Origin: Longimycelium tulufanense
GTDB lineage: Bacteria; Actinomycetota; Actinomycetes; Mycobacteriales; Pseudonocardiaceae
DNA: 64,000 nucleotides
Assembly: GCF_014645795.1 (NCBI RefSeq)
Contig: NZ_BMMK01000002.1
Coordinates: 456,388 to 520,387, forward strand
Direction: 5' to 3'
The notes beneath the pieces are model-generated. The model saw nothing but the letters and a program-made list of their open reading frames with translations, searched no databases and was not told where the DNA came from. The position numbers and the translations under genes are program-made. Positions 25,972-35,100 of the stretch are shown here, in pieces (position 1 is the first letter of the stretch; each line of letters starts with the position of its first letter).

Positions 25972-26454
25972 TCACGCCTGCTCGGCCAGCCGCTGCTGGA
26001 GGCGCTTCTCCACCAGCGGCGGCACCAGGCCGGAGACGTCGCCACCCCAGGTGGCGACCTCCTTGACCAGGGAGCTGGCCAGGAAGCTGTACTCGGGGTT
26101 GGTGAACATGAACAGGGTCTCCACCCCGGAGAGGCGCTGGTTCATCTGGGCCATCTGCAGCTCGTACTCGAAGTCGCTGACCGCGCGCAGGCCCTTGACG
26201 ATGGCCTGGATCCCGTTCTCCCGGCAGTAGTCCACGAGCAGGCCGTGCCAGGAGTCCACCCGCACGTTGGGCAGGTGCGCGGTGACCTCGCGCAGCATGT
26301 CCATGCGCTCCTCGACGCTGAACAGGGTGCGCTTGCTCTTGTTGATCATGACGGCGACGACAACCTCGTCGAACACCCCGGCGGCCCGGTTGATGATGTC
26401 CAGGTGGCCGTTGGTGACCGGGTCGTATGAGCCGGGATAGACGGCACGCCTCAT
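25972..26454 (-). CDS. coaD: Phosphopantetheine adenylyltransferase
   Basis: A 160-residue enzyme of the penultimate step of coenzyme A synthesis, joining ATP and 4'-phosphopantetheine. The nucleotidyltransferase motif [12 protein letters not shown] is at residues 8-19, with the catalytic T/HxGH in Thr-Asn-Gly-His. The phosphopantetheine-binding [11 protein letters not shown] is near 88-98, and Ser-Ser-Leu-Val-Lys-Glu-Val-Ala near the C-terminus matches the ISSTxxR region. It lies 109 bases after rsmD, the usual pair. Confidence 0.96.
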   Translation of the reverse strand: MRRAVYPGSYDPVTNGHLDIINRAAGVFDEVVVAVMINKSKRTLFSVEERMDMLREVTAHLPNVRVDSWHGLLVDYCRENGIQAIVKGLRAVSDFEYELQMAQMNQRLSGVETLFMFTNPEYSFLASSLVKEVATWGGDVSGLVPPLVEKRLQQRLAEQA

Positions 26455-26563
26455 GAGCCGGACCGTAGCAGTCGCGCAGGGCTACGCCACCAGGTCGAAC
26501 CGCGACCGTGAGCGTTGTCACCCGGTCGTGGAGAAGATCATCGTGCGGTAGTCGGACGCCAGG

Positions 26564-27133
26564 TCAGCCCGTGGGTTCAGCCGAATATTCGGCCCAGTAC
26601 AACACCGTGTCGCCGTACCTCCGATTGCGGAGCGCGACGAGGGACTCGGGCCAGGCCGGCTCGGGACTGCGGGCGTCGCGCTCGAGGACCAGGACCGCGC
26701 CCGGGGCGAGCCAGCCGCGGTGCACGAGCCGGTCCAGGGTGGCGGCCAGCTCGTCCTCGGTGAGGGCGTAGGGCGGGTCGGCGAGCACCACGTCGTAGGG
26801 CTCGTCCGGCGTCTCGGCGAGCACGGCGGCCACGGGCTGGGTGCGGACCTCGGCACCGTCCAGGCCGAGGCCGGCGGCGTTGCGGCGGAGGAGGTTGGCG
26901 GCGCGGCGCTCGCTCTCCACGAACAACGCGTGGGCGGCGCCGCGGGACAGCGCCTCCAGGCCGAGGGCACCGGAGCCGGCGTAGAGGTCCAGGACGCGGG
27001 TACCGCCCAGGTCGAGGAACGAGTCGAGCGCGCTGAACAACGCCTCCCGCACTCGCTCGGAGGTCGGACGGGTGCCCTTGGCCGGCACCGCGATCCGCCG
27101 CCCACCCGCCGTTCCGGCCACGATCCGCGTCAC
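26564..27133 (-). CDS. rsmD: 16S rRNA (guanine966-N2)-methyltransferase RsmD
   Basis: A 189-residue SAM-dependent methyltransferase. Motif I is Val-Leu-Asp-Leu-Tyr-Ala-Gly-Ser-Gly-Ala-Leu-Gly-Leu-Glu-Ala (about residues 44-58) and the catalytic motif Asp-Pro-Pro-Tyr (Leu-Ala-Asp-Pro-Pro-Tyr-Ala, about 120). The N-terminal Arg-Ile-Val-Ala-Gly-Thr-Ala-Gly-Gly-Arg-Arg-Ile is typical of RsmD. GTG start. Followed by coaD. Confidence 0.95.
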   Translation of the reverse strand: MTRIVAGTAGGRRIAVPAKGTRPTSERVREALFSALDSFLDLGGTRVLDLYAGSGALGLEALSRGAAHALFVESERRAANLLRRNAAGLGLDGAEVRTQPVAAVLAETPDEPYDVVLADPPYALTEDELAATLDRLVHRGWLAPGAVLVLERDARSPEPAWPESLVALRNRRYGDTVLYWAEYSAEPTG

Positions 27134-27256
27134 CGGCCCATCGTCGCACCCACCCCACCCCCGCCGGGGCCCGGAGCCGGGGCGACGAGAGGTTACGAGA
27201 TCGGCACGGGACGCGATGATGAGGGTTCGTTACCTCCACGACCCCCCCGGACGGGG

Positions 27257-27275
27257 TAAGGGAAGGCTAACCTGC
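27257..27275 (+). promoter_or_regulatory. Candidate IdeR/DtxR iron box
   Basis: taagggaaggctaacctgc matches 14 of 19 positions of the IdeR consensus (ttaggttaggctaacctaa), including the full right half-site aggctaacct. It lies 52 bases upstream of the start of a siderophore-binding lipoprotein gene, so iron-dependent repression is likely. Confidence 0.65.
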
Positions 27276-27326
27276 TGCTGCTCTGGGGAGAGGTGGCCGC
27301 AAGACCCCGACCACGAGGAGGAACCC

Positions 27327-28274
27327 GTGCGCGCACGCCGCATCCGTCCGTTGACCACCCTGCTCGCCTTACTCACCGCGGGTGGGCTCGCCCTGGCCGG
27401 CTGCGGGGGCGGCGGGTCCGACGCCCCCGCCGACGAGGCCGCGCGGACCGTCACGCACGCGATGGGTGAGACGAAGGTGCCCGCCGAGCCGAAGCGGGTG
27501 GTGGTGCTCGACACCGGCGAGCTGGACTCGGTGCTCGCGCTGGGGGTCACCCCGGTCGGCGCGGTGACCACCGAGGTTTCCGCCGGCTTCCCCTCCTACC
27601 TGGGCGACAGGCTGGCCAACACCAAGAAGGTCGGCACGATCCCGCAACCCAACCTGGACCTGATCGCCGAGGTCAGGCCCGACCTCATCCTGTCCTCGAA
27701 GGTCCGCCACGAGCAGCTCTACGACAAGCTCAGCGCCATCGCGCCGACGGTGTTCGCCGAGACGGTGGGCAAGACGTGGAAGGAGAACCTCCTGCTCGAC
27801 GCCGAGGCGCTGGGCAAGAAGGCGGAGGCGGAGAAGCTGCTCGCCGACTACCGGGCGAAGACCGAGGAGCTGGGCACGTCGCTGGGCGACCCGGCCGCCA
27901 CGAAGGTCAGCGCCGTGCGCTTCGTGGCCGGCTCGCAGACCATCCGCGCCTACACGCCGAACTCCTTCCTGGGCACGGTGCTCACCGACATCGGCCTGGG
28001 CCGCCCGGACAGCCAGCAGGGTGAGAAGACCTTCAACAGCGTCTCCCGGGAGAACATCGGCGAGCTCGACGGCGACGTCCTGGTCTACTCGTCCTTCGGC
28101 AGCCCGGACATCTCCGGCGAGAAGGCCGTGACCGAGGGCGAGCAGTGGAAGATGCTCGAGGCCGTGCGCGAGGGTGACGCCCACCGCGTCAACGACGACT
28201 ACTTCTACACCGGCATCGGCCTGACCGCGGCCAACAAGATCCTCGAGGATCTCAACGAGATCCTGAGGAAGTAA
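27327..28274 (+). CDS. Iron-siderophore ABC transporter substrate-binding lipoprotein
   Basis: A 315-residue FecB/FepB-type periplasmic-binding protein anchored as lipoprotein: a signal peptide with lipobox Leu23-Ala-Gly-Cys26. The mature domain starts with Val-Thr-His-Ala-Met-Gly-Glu-Thr-Lys-Val-Pro-Ala-Glu-Pro-Lys-Arg-Val-Val, the hallmark opening of the family. It contains Pro-Asp-Leu-Ile-Leu-Ser-Ser (about 117) and Tyr-Ser-Ser-Phe-Gly near the end. GTG at 27327 has GAGGAGG six bases upstream. An IdeR-like box precedes it. No permease or ATPase genes are adjacent, so it must work with components encoded elsewhere. Confidence 0.93.
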   Translation: MRARRIRPLTTLLALLTAGGLALAGCGGGGSDAPADEAARTVTHAMGETKVPAEPKRVVVLDTGELDSVLALGVTPVGAVTTEVSAGFPSYLGDRLANTKKVGTIPQPNLDLIAEVRPDLILSSKVRHEQLYDKLSAIAPTVFAETVGKTWKENLLLDAEALGKKAEAEKLLADYRAKTEELGTSLGDPAATKVSAVRFVAGSQTIRAYTPNSFLGTVLTDIGLGRPDSQQGEKTFNSVSRENIGELDGDVLVYSSFGSPDISGEKAVTEGEQWKMLEAVREGDAHRVNDDYFYTGIGLTAANKILEDLNEILRK

Positions 28275-28306
28275 CGGAAGTGCTGCCCAACCGCGAACCA
28301 GCGGAC

Positions 28307-28339
28307 CGCGAGCCCGAGCCGGTCCGGCTCAGGCTCGCG
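28307..28339 (+). terminator. Terminator after the siderophore-binding protein
   Basis: Arms 28307-28322 and 28324-28339 (cgcgagcccgagccgg and partner) pair over 16 bases with one G-U pair, 33 bases after the stop codon. The rest of the 351-base gap to 28625 holds no gene that I can support. Confidence 0.8.
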
Positions 28340-28625
28340 GCTTTCCCGGGCCGGGGCGGGCCCGGGTACCGTCAGCACCGCGAAAGTCCACAGAGGACAC
28401 TGGTCGAGCCGCTCCGGCGTGGCGTGCCGACGCACCACGACGGAGGACCTGCGGTTCCGGATTCTTTCGAGGTGCCCTCGGATGAGTGCGGGCGCAGTGT
28501 GGTCGGTCAACTCCTGTTGGCTTGGTGCGAGGATCCGGTGACCGTGAGTCCAGCCACAGCCGAGCGCGGGTCCACGCTGGCGCGGGCTTGCCGGGACGTC
28601 CCCTCCGGCAAGCCCGCGCGTGAAA

Positions 28626-29702
28626 TCAGGCGACGTCGTGGAAACGCCACATGACTTCGTCGATGACGCGGTCAGCGTCGGAGAGCCGCTCGCTGGCGAA
28701 CATGGCCTGATGCCAGAAGGGGTAGGCCAAGGCCGGCGGGTTGGCCGCGTCGATGGCCTCGATCTCGTCCGCGGTGAGCGAGACATCGACCGCGCCGAGG
28801 CAGTCCAGCCACTGCTCGGGCCCGCGGGCCCCGACGACGACCGAGGACACGGCGGGCCGCTGCAGCAGCCAGGCCAGCGCCACCTGCGCGATGCTCCGCC
28901 CCTTCTGGGCGGCGATCCGGCCCAGCAGGTCGACCAGGTCGTAGAGGGACTCCCGGTCCTTGACGACGGGGTCCTGCCAGTCCTTCTCCGCCTGACGCGC
29001 GTCGGCGGGCCCGTCCTGCCCGCGCCGGTACTTCCCGGTGAGCAGCCCGCCGGCCAGCGGCGACCACACCTGCACACCGATGCCCTGGTCCAGCGCGGCG
29101 GGAATCAGCTCGTACTCCACTTCCCGCGCGTGCGGGGTGTAGTAGATCTGCTGCGCGACCGGCTTGACGAAGTTGTGGCGCTCGCACGTCATGAGCACCT
29201 TCATCAGTTGCCAGGCGGTGTAGTTGGACACCCCGTAGTAGCGGATCTTGCCCGCCCGGACGAGGGTGTCCATGGTGTGCAGTGACTCCTCCAGCGGCGT
29301 CTGGCCGTCCCACTCGTGCAGGTAGTACAGGTCGATGTGGTCGCGCCGCAGCCGCCGCAGTGACTTGTCCACCTGGTCGAGAACGTGCCAGCGGGACTGC
29401 CCGCCACCGTTGGGTCCGTCCTCGACGACCATGCGCACCTTGGTCGTCACCATGAGGTCGTCGTAGCTGGAGTCCTGCAGGATCTCCCCGAGGATCTCCT
29501 CACACTGTCCGTAGGAGTACATGTTCGCGGTGTCGATCATGTTGACACCGTGTTCGAGGGCGATGTCGAGCAGGCGCCGCGCGCCGGCCACGTCGACCGT
29601 GCCCGCCTTCTCGAAACCGCCCCGGCCCCCGATCGGCAGGGTGCCGAAGGTCAGGGTGCTGATCCGCAGGCCGCATCCCGAACCGAGCTGCCGATACTGC
29701 AT
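28626..29702 (-). CDS. Aldo/keto reductase
   Basis: A 358-residue NADPH-dependent (beta/alpha)8 oxidoreductase. The catalytic set is visible: Asp in Met-Ile-Asp-Thr-Ala-Asn-Met-Tyr, Tyr in Tyr-Ser-Tyr-Gly-Gln, and His in Tyr-Leu-His-Glu-Trp. The cofactor-binding C-terminal segment Val-Val-Gly-Ala-Arg-Gly-Pro-Glu-Gln-Trp is near 270. The closest family impression is the voltage-gated-channel-beta-like/YajO group (Ala-Gly-Gly-Leu-Leu-Thr-Gly-Lys-Tyr). It lies downstream of a LacI gene on the same strand with a palindromic operator-like site between, suggesting sugar-linked control. Confidence 0.9.
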   Translation of the reverse strand: MQYRQLGSGCGLRISTLTFGTLPIGGRGGFEKAGTVDVAGARRLLDIALEHGVNMIDTANMYSYGQCEEILGEILQDSSYDDLMVTTKVRMVVEDGPNGGGQSRWHVLDQVDKSLRRLRRDHIDLYYLHEWDGQTPLEESLHTMDTLVRAGKIRYYGVSNYTAWQLMKVLMTCERHNFVKPVAQQIYYTPHAREVEYELIPAALDQGIGVQVWSPLAGGLLTGKYRRGQDGPADARQAEKDWQDPVVKDRESLYDLVDLLGRIAAQKGRSIAQVALAWLLQRPAVSSVVVGARGPEQWLDCLGAVDVSLTADEIEAIDAANPPALAYPFWHQAMFASERLSDADRVIDEVMWRFHDVA

Positions 29703-29988
29703 GTCGCTGTCCTCTTCCCGATGGATCCGTACTCCTGGCGCGGACGCCCGCCCGCGCCCGTACGGGGCGGGACGCGCATGCGTCCTGGCCAGATCGCGGA
29801 AAAGAAGAAGGTCAGAATCTTCTCCCCCACAGCCAGGCCGCCCGGCGGGACCACATCACGTCACCTGCGATCAACGGTGGGAACTCGCGGACAAGCGCTC
29901 CGATGCGCTCGCCCGCCTCGGTGATGGCACCGGAAGCGGCAGGGCAGGACCCGCTCGCTGCGGGTCTGTCTTTGCTGGCACGTCCATA
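29703..29988. other. Upstream region of the aldo/keto reductase
   Basis: No gene seen. A small hairpin (gacccgc/gcgggtc, about 29947-29965) lies close to the operator-like palindrome that follows. Confidence 0.35.
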
Positions 29989-30002
29989 TTGATACGTATC
30001 AA
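29989..30002. promoter_or_regulatory. Perfect 14-base palindrome, candidate LacI-type operator
   Basis: ttgatacgtatcaa is perfectly self-complementary with a central CpG step, the classical form of LacI/GalR operators. It lies between the LacI gene stop (30105) and the aldo/keto reductase start (29702), about 290 bases upstream of the latter. Confidence 0.55.
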
Positions 30003-30104
30003 GCGCGATGCCAAGGAGATGTGACGCTGCTCTCACGGGCACCGTGAGGGACGTCAGACGAACGCCGCCGCCCGGTGGGTTGGCCCGGCCGGTCCCGTCG
30101 GCGA

Positions 30105-31145
30105 TCAGGTCCTCGAGAGCGGCGGTGCCGTCGACTCGCGCACCACCAGCTCGGGTGCGAACACCCTGTTCCGCCCCGGAGCCGCGTCCGGTTCCTCGAT
30201 GGCCTGCACCACCAGCCGCGCGGCTTCCCGCCCGATCCGGTACGGCTCCTGACGAACCGTGGTCAACGAAGGTTGCAGCATCTCGGCAAAGGCGGTGTCG
30301 TCGTAGCCGACGACGGACATGTCCGCCGGGACCCGCACGCCGCCGCGGTGCAACGCGCGCAACGCGCCCAAAGCAACCATGTCATTGACGCAAAGAACGG
30401 CCGTGACATCGCTGCGTCTCAGCACGTGTTCGGACATCGCGCGGTCGCCCTCCGACGCGGTGAGCGCGTCGACGGGAACCTCGAGCACCGTGCCGACCAC
30501 GTCCAGGCCACGAGCGCTCGCCGCCCGCCGCGCACCGGCCAGCCGGTCGACGCACCACCCGATCCGATGCGGTCCGTTGAGGAACGCGATCCGCCGGTGA
30601 CCCAGCTCCAGGAGGTGATCGACGGCCAGCTCGGCGCCTCGCACATCGTCCACGCCGACGAACGGCAGGCGTCCCGCCGGATCCTGGTAGTCCAAAAGCA
30701 CGACCGGCAGCCCCTCCGCGGCCGCCCGCGCCAGCCCCGACAGATCCGGGTCCACCGGCGCCGCGAGCAGACCCGCGGCCCGCTGCTCACGGAACACGCG
30801 CAGGTGCTCGGCTTCCCGTTGCGGCGACTCGCTCGTACTGCCCAGCACGACCACGTAGCCGCACGTCGCCGCGAAGTCGGTCACGCCACGCACGACCTCC
30901 CCCCAGAACGGATTGCCCGTATCCAGCACGGAGACCGCCAGCGTGGCCGACCGGCCGGCACGCAGCCGCCGCGCACCGCTGTCCACCACGAACCCGAGCT
31001 CGTCCATGGCCGCACGGACCCGTGCCAGGGTCGCCGGTGCCACCAGGTGCGGGTGGTTCAGGACGTTGGACACCGTCGCCTGCGAGACGCCCGCCTGCCT
31101 GGCCACGTCCCGTGAGGTCAGCCGCCGGCCCCGTTCCCGCGACAC
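30105..31145 (-). CDS. LacI-family transcriptional regulator
   Basis: A 346-residue LacI/GalR regulator. The N-terminal HTH is Leu-Thr-Ser-Arg-Asp-Val-Ala-Arg-Gln-Ala-Gly-Val-Ser-Gln-Ala-Thr-Val-Ser-Asn-Val-Leu-Asn (given here in three-letter form; residues about 9-30). The hinge is Val-Asp-Ser-Gly-Ala-Arg-Arg-Leu-Arg-Ala-Gly-Arg-Ser, followed by a sugar-binding periplasmic-binding-like domain with Phe-Leu-Asn-Gly-Pro and Asp-Asp-Thr-Ala-Phe-Ala-Glu motifs. GTG start. Candidate target: the palindrome downstream of it in front of the aldo/keto reductase gene. Effector sugar unknown. Confidence 0.94.
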   Translation of the reverse strand: MSRERGRRLTSRDVARQAGVSQATVSNVLNHPHLVAPATLARVRAAMDELGFVVDSGARRLRAGRSATLAVSVLDTGNPFWGEVVRGVTDFAATCGYVVVLGSTSESPQREAEHLRVFREQRAAGLLAAPVDPDLSGLARAAAEGLPVVLLDYQDPAGRLPFVGVDDVRGAELAVDHLLELGHRRIAFLNGPHRIGWCVDRLAGARRAASARGLDVVGTVLEVPVDALTASEGDRAMSEHVLRRSDVTAVLCVNDMVALGALRALHRGGVRVPADMSVVGYDDTAFAEMLQPSLTTVRQEPYRIGREAARLVVQAIEEPDAAPGRNRVFAPELVVRESTAPPLSRT

Positions 31146-31319
31146 ACCACCCGTCCTCTCCCACGTTCCGGGCCACTGGTGATCCTAGGCGTGGCGGTGG
31201 ACCAATGTGGACACTTCCACGCGCCACGGTCTCACGTGCCACCGGTAGGCCGGTGGGAATCGCCGTATCGAGGCAGTGCTTCCCGACCGCCGATCCGCTT
31301 CCCTCGGAAACCGCGGCAG

Positions 31320-31339
31320 GGCCGGGAACAGGCCCGGCC
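31320..31339 (-). terminator. Hairpin downstream of the arginase-family gene
   Basis: Seven-bp GC arms (ggccggg 31320-31326, cccggcc 31333-31339) starting 14 bases after the arginase-family stop on the minus strand. Probably ends the pyc-arginase transcript. Confidence 0.45.
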
Positions 31340-31352
31340 GCGGCAGCCGCGA

Positions 31353-32195
31353 TCAGCGTCCTCGCGCTGCGAAGAGGGTGGCTCCCACGGCCTCCAGCAA
31401 CGGAACCAGCCGCTGCAGTTCGGCGGGCCGGGTGGTGGTGCACTCGGTGATACCGACCCCGACAACGGGCAGTGCGTCGGCCACGGCCTCGATCCCGGCA
31501 ACAACCTCGGCCACCGTCAGGCCGCCCGGCACCGGGACGCACGAACCTCGGAACTCCTCCGGGTCCAGGACATCGAGGTCGATGTGCAGATACACCTGCG
31601 ACATACCGGTCGACACAGCCGCCTCCGCCACCGCCCGACCATCCCGTGCCCGCTCGGGCGCGACCAGGGCCGCGAGCCCGTCGTCGATCGCCTCCCGCTC
31701 GGCCGGCTCCATCGAGCGAGTGCCAGCCAGCACGGCATGACCGGGCGGCAGCGGCGGATCAGCCACGAGTGCCCGATCGCCCTCGCCCAGCGCGGCCCGC
31801 AGAGCCATGCCGTGGAAGGCGTTCGACGGCGAGGTGGCCGGGGTGTGGAGGTCGGCGTGGGCGTCCCACCACACCACGCCGAGCCCCTCCCCCACGCGTA
31901 GCCGGGCCACCGCGAGGGTCGTTGCGTCCACTCCGCAGTCGCCGCCGATGAGCAGCACCGGCTCCCGGACCGACCGTAACGCGGCCAGCTGGGCCCAGCG
32001 GTTGGCCAACAGCCCGCCGAAGTTGGCCACGCCGCCGGTCAGCGGGGTGCCGCCGGTGGCGACGGCCACCGTGTGCCCGGCCAGCCCGAGCACCTCGCCG
32101 GCCAGGTCGGCCAGCGCGGCACAGCCCGTGGGCAGCCGGCCGGCGTCGGGAACGATCGCCCCCTGGTGCTGCGGGACGGCCAGCAGCCGCACCAC
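31353..32195 (-). CDS. Arginase/agmatinase/formiminoglutamase-family protein
   Basis: A 280-residue ureohydrolase-fold enzyme. The binuclear manganese motifs are present in order: Ile-Gly-Gly-Asp-Cys-Gly-Val-Asp (Cys replaces the usual His), Trp-Trp-Asp-Ala-His-Ala-Asp-Leu-His-Thr-Pro, and His-Ile-Asp-Leu-Asp-Val-Leu-Asp-Pro. The substrate is not predictable: arginine, agmatine or formimino-amino acids are possible. I start at GTG 32195, one base after the pyc stop, which implies coupled translation; an upstream start at 32222 inside pyc is possible. Confidence 0.85.
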   Translation of the reverse strand: MVRLLAVPQHQGAIVPDAGRLPTGCAALADLAGEVLGLAGHTVAVATGGTPLTGGVANFGGLLANRWAQLAALRSVREPVLLIGGDCGVDATTLAVARLRVGEGLGVVWWDAHADLHTPATSPSNAFHGMALRAALGEGDRALVADPPLPPGHAVLAGTRSMEPAEREAIDDGLAALVAPERARDGRAVAEAAVSTGMSQVYLHIDLDVLDPEEFRGSCVPVPGGLTVAEVVAGIEAVADALPVVGVGITECTTTRPAELQRLVPLLEAVGATLFAARGR

Positions 32196-32196
32196 G

Positions 32197-35100
32197 TCAG
32201 CCCAGCTCGAGCAGGAGGTCACCGCCCTCCACCTGCTGTACGGACCCGATGGCCAGCCGCTTGACGACGCCGCCGCGCGGCGCGGTGATCGCGGCCTCCA
32301 TCTTCATCGCCTCGATGCTGCCCACCGTCTGGCCGGCCTCCACCTCGTCGCCCTCGGCCACCGAGAGCGTGACCACGCCGGCGAACGGCGCCGCCAGGTG
32401 GCTGGGGTTGGCCCGGTCGGCCTTCTCGGCGACCGGCACGTCCGAGGCCACCGAGCGGTCCCGCACCTGGATCGGCCGGAGCTGGCCGTTGAGCGTGGCC
32501 ATCACGGTGCGCATGCCGCGCTCGTCCGCCTCGCCGATGGCCTCCAGGCCGATGAGCAGCCGCACGCCCGGCTCCAGGTCGACCGAGTACTCCTCGCCCG
32601 GCCGCAGCCCGTAGAAGAAGTCCTTGCTGCGCAACACACTGGTGTCGCCATAGGCCTCGCGGTGGGTGGTGAACTCCCGTGTGGGGCCGGCGAACAGCAG
32701 CCGGTTCAGGGTCGCCTGCCGGTCCTGCTTCAGCCCGGTGAGGTCCTCCTCGGTCAGCTCGGCCATCCGCCTGGGCGCCGACCGGCCGGACAACGCCTTG
32801 CTACGGAACGGCTCCGGCCAGCCGCCGGGCGGGTCGCCCAGCTCGCCGCGCAGGAAGCCGATGACCGAGTCCGGGATGTCGAACTTGCCCGGGTCGGCCT
32901 CGAACTCCTCGGGGCTGACGCCCGCACCCACCAGGTGCAGCGCCAGGTCACCGACCACCTTGGACGACGGGGTGACCTTGACCAGCCGGCCGAGGATGCG
33001 GTCCGCGGCGGCGTACATGCTCTCGATGTCCTCGAACCGGTCGCCCAGGCCGAGGGCGATCGCCTGCTGCCGCAGGTTGGACAGCTGGCCGCCGGGGATC
33101 TCGTGGCTGTAGACGCGGCCGGTCGGCGAGGGCAGGCCCGCCTCGAACGGCGCGTAGATCTTGCGCACGGCCTCCCAGTACGGCTCCAGGTCGCAGACCG
33201 CCTTCAGGCTCAGGCCCGTGGTGCGCTCGGTGTGGTCGGTGGCCGCCACGATCGCCGACAGTGCCGGCTGCGACGTGGTGCCGGCCATGGACGCCGCAGC
33301 ACCGTCCACCGCGTCCACACCCGCCTGGATCGCGGCCAGGTAGGTGGCCAGCTGGCCGCCCGGGGTGTCGTGGGTGTGCAGGTGGACCGGCAGGTCGAAC
33401 TCCCGCCGCAGCGCCGACACCAGGGTGGCCGCGGCCGGCGGCCGCAGCAGGCCGGCCATGTCCTTGATGGCCAGCACGTGCGCGCCGGCCTGGACGATCT
33501 GCTCCGCCAGCCGCAGGTAGTAGTCCAGCGTGTAGAGCTTCTCGTCCGGGTCGGACAGGTCGGCGGTGTAGCAGAGGCAGACCTCGGCGATGGCCGAGTT
33601 GGTCTCCCGCACGGCCTCGATCGCCGGACGCATCTGCTCGACGTCGTTGAGCGCGTCGAAGACGCGGAAGATGTCGATGCCGGTGGCGGTGGCCTCCTCG
33701 ACGAACGAGCGGGTCACCTCGGTCGGGTACGGCGTGTAGCCCACGGTGTTACGGCCCCGCAGCAGCATCTGCAGGCAGATGTTCGGCAGCGTCTCGCGCA
33801 ACGCTGCCAGCCGCTCCCACGGGTCCTCGGCCAGGAACCGCAACGCCACGTCGTAGGTCGCTCCGCCCCAGCACTCCACCGACAGCAGCTCCGGGGTCGT
33901 CCGCGCCACGTGCGGGGCGACCGTCAGCAGGTCCCTGGTGCGCACGCGGGTCGCCAGCAGCGACTGGTGGGCGTCCCGGAAGGTGGTGTCGGTGACGCCG
34001 ACCGCCGGGTTGTCCCGCAGCCACCGGGCGAAGCCCTCCGGCCCCAGCTCGGTGAGCTTCTGCTTGGAGCCGGCCGGCGGCTCGGCCGCCAGGTCGATGT
34101 CGGGCAGCTTCTTGGCCGGGTCCAGGCTGGTCGGGCGGACGCCGTTGGGCTTGTTGACCGTCACGTCCGCGAGGTAGGTCAGCAGCTTGGTGCCGCGGTC
34201 GGCGGAGTGCCGTGCGGTGAGCAGGTGCGGCCGCTGCTCGATGAACGAGGTCGTGACGCGGCCGGCCCGGAAGTCCTCGTCGTCCAGCACCGCCTGCAGG
34301 AACGGGATGTTCGTGGCGACACCGCGGATCCGGAACTCGGCCAGCGCGCGGCGGGCCCGGGCGACCGCGGTCGAGAAGTCCCGGCCCCGGCAGCTCAGCT
34401 TGACCAACATCGAGTCGAAGTGCGCGCTGATCGCCGCACCGGCGTGCACGGTGCCGCCGTCCAGCCGGATGCCCGAGCCGCCCGGCGAGCGGTAGGCGCT
34501 GATCATGCCGGTGTCCGGGCGGAACCCGTTGGCCGGGTCCTCGGTGGTGATCCGGCACTGCAGCGCGGCGCCGCGCAGCGTGATCGACTCCTGGCGCAGA
34601 CCCAGGTCCGCAAGGGTCTCGCCGGCGGCGATCCGCATCTGGGACTGGACCAGGTCCACGTCGGTGACCTCCTCGGTCACCGTGTGCTCGACCTGGATCC
34701 GCGGGTTCATCTCGATGAAGACCGGGTTGCCGGCGCGGTCGACCAGGAACTCCACGGTGCCGGCGTTGACGTAGCCGATGTGCCGGGCGAAGGCGACCGC
34801 GTGCGCGCAGATGCGGTCACGCAGCTCGGGGTCCAGGTTGGGGGCCGGCGCGATCTCGACGACCTTCTGGTGCCGGCGCTGCACGGAGCAGTCCCGCTCG
34901 AACAGGTGGATGACGTTGCCGGTGCCGTCGGCCAGCACCTGGACCTCGATGTGCCGCGGCTCGACCACGGCCTGCTCCAGGAAGACCGTGGAGTCGCCGA
35001 AGGCCGACTCGGCCTCCCGCATCGCGGCCTCCAGGGCGTCCCGCAGTGCCTCCGGGCGCTCCACGCGCCGCATGCCACGGCCGCCACCGCCGGCGACCGC

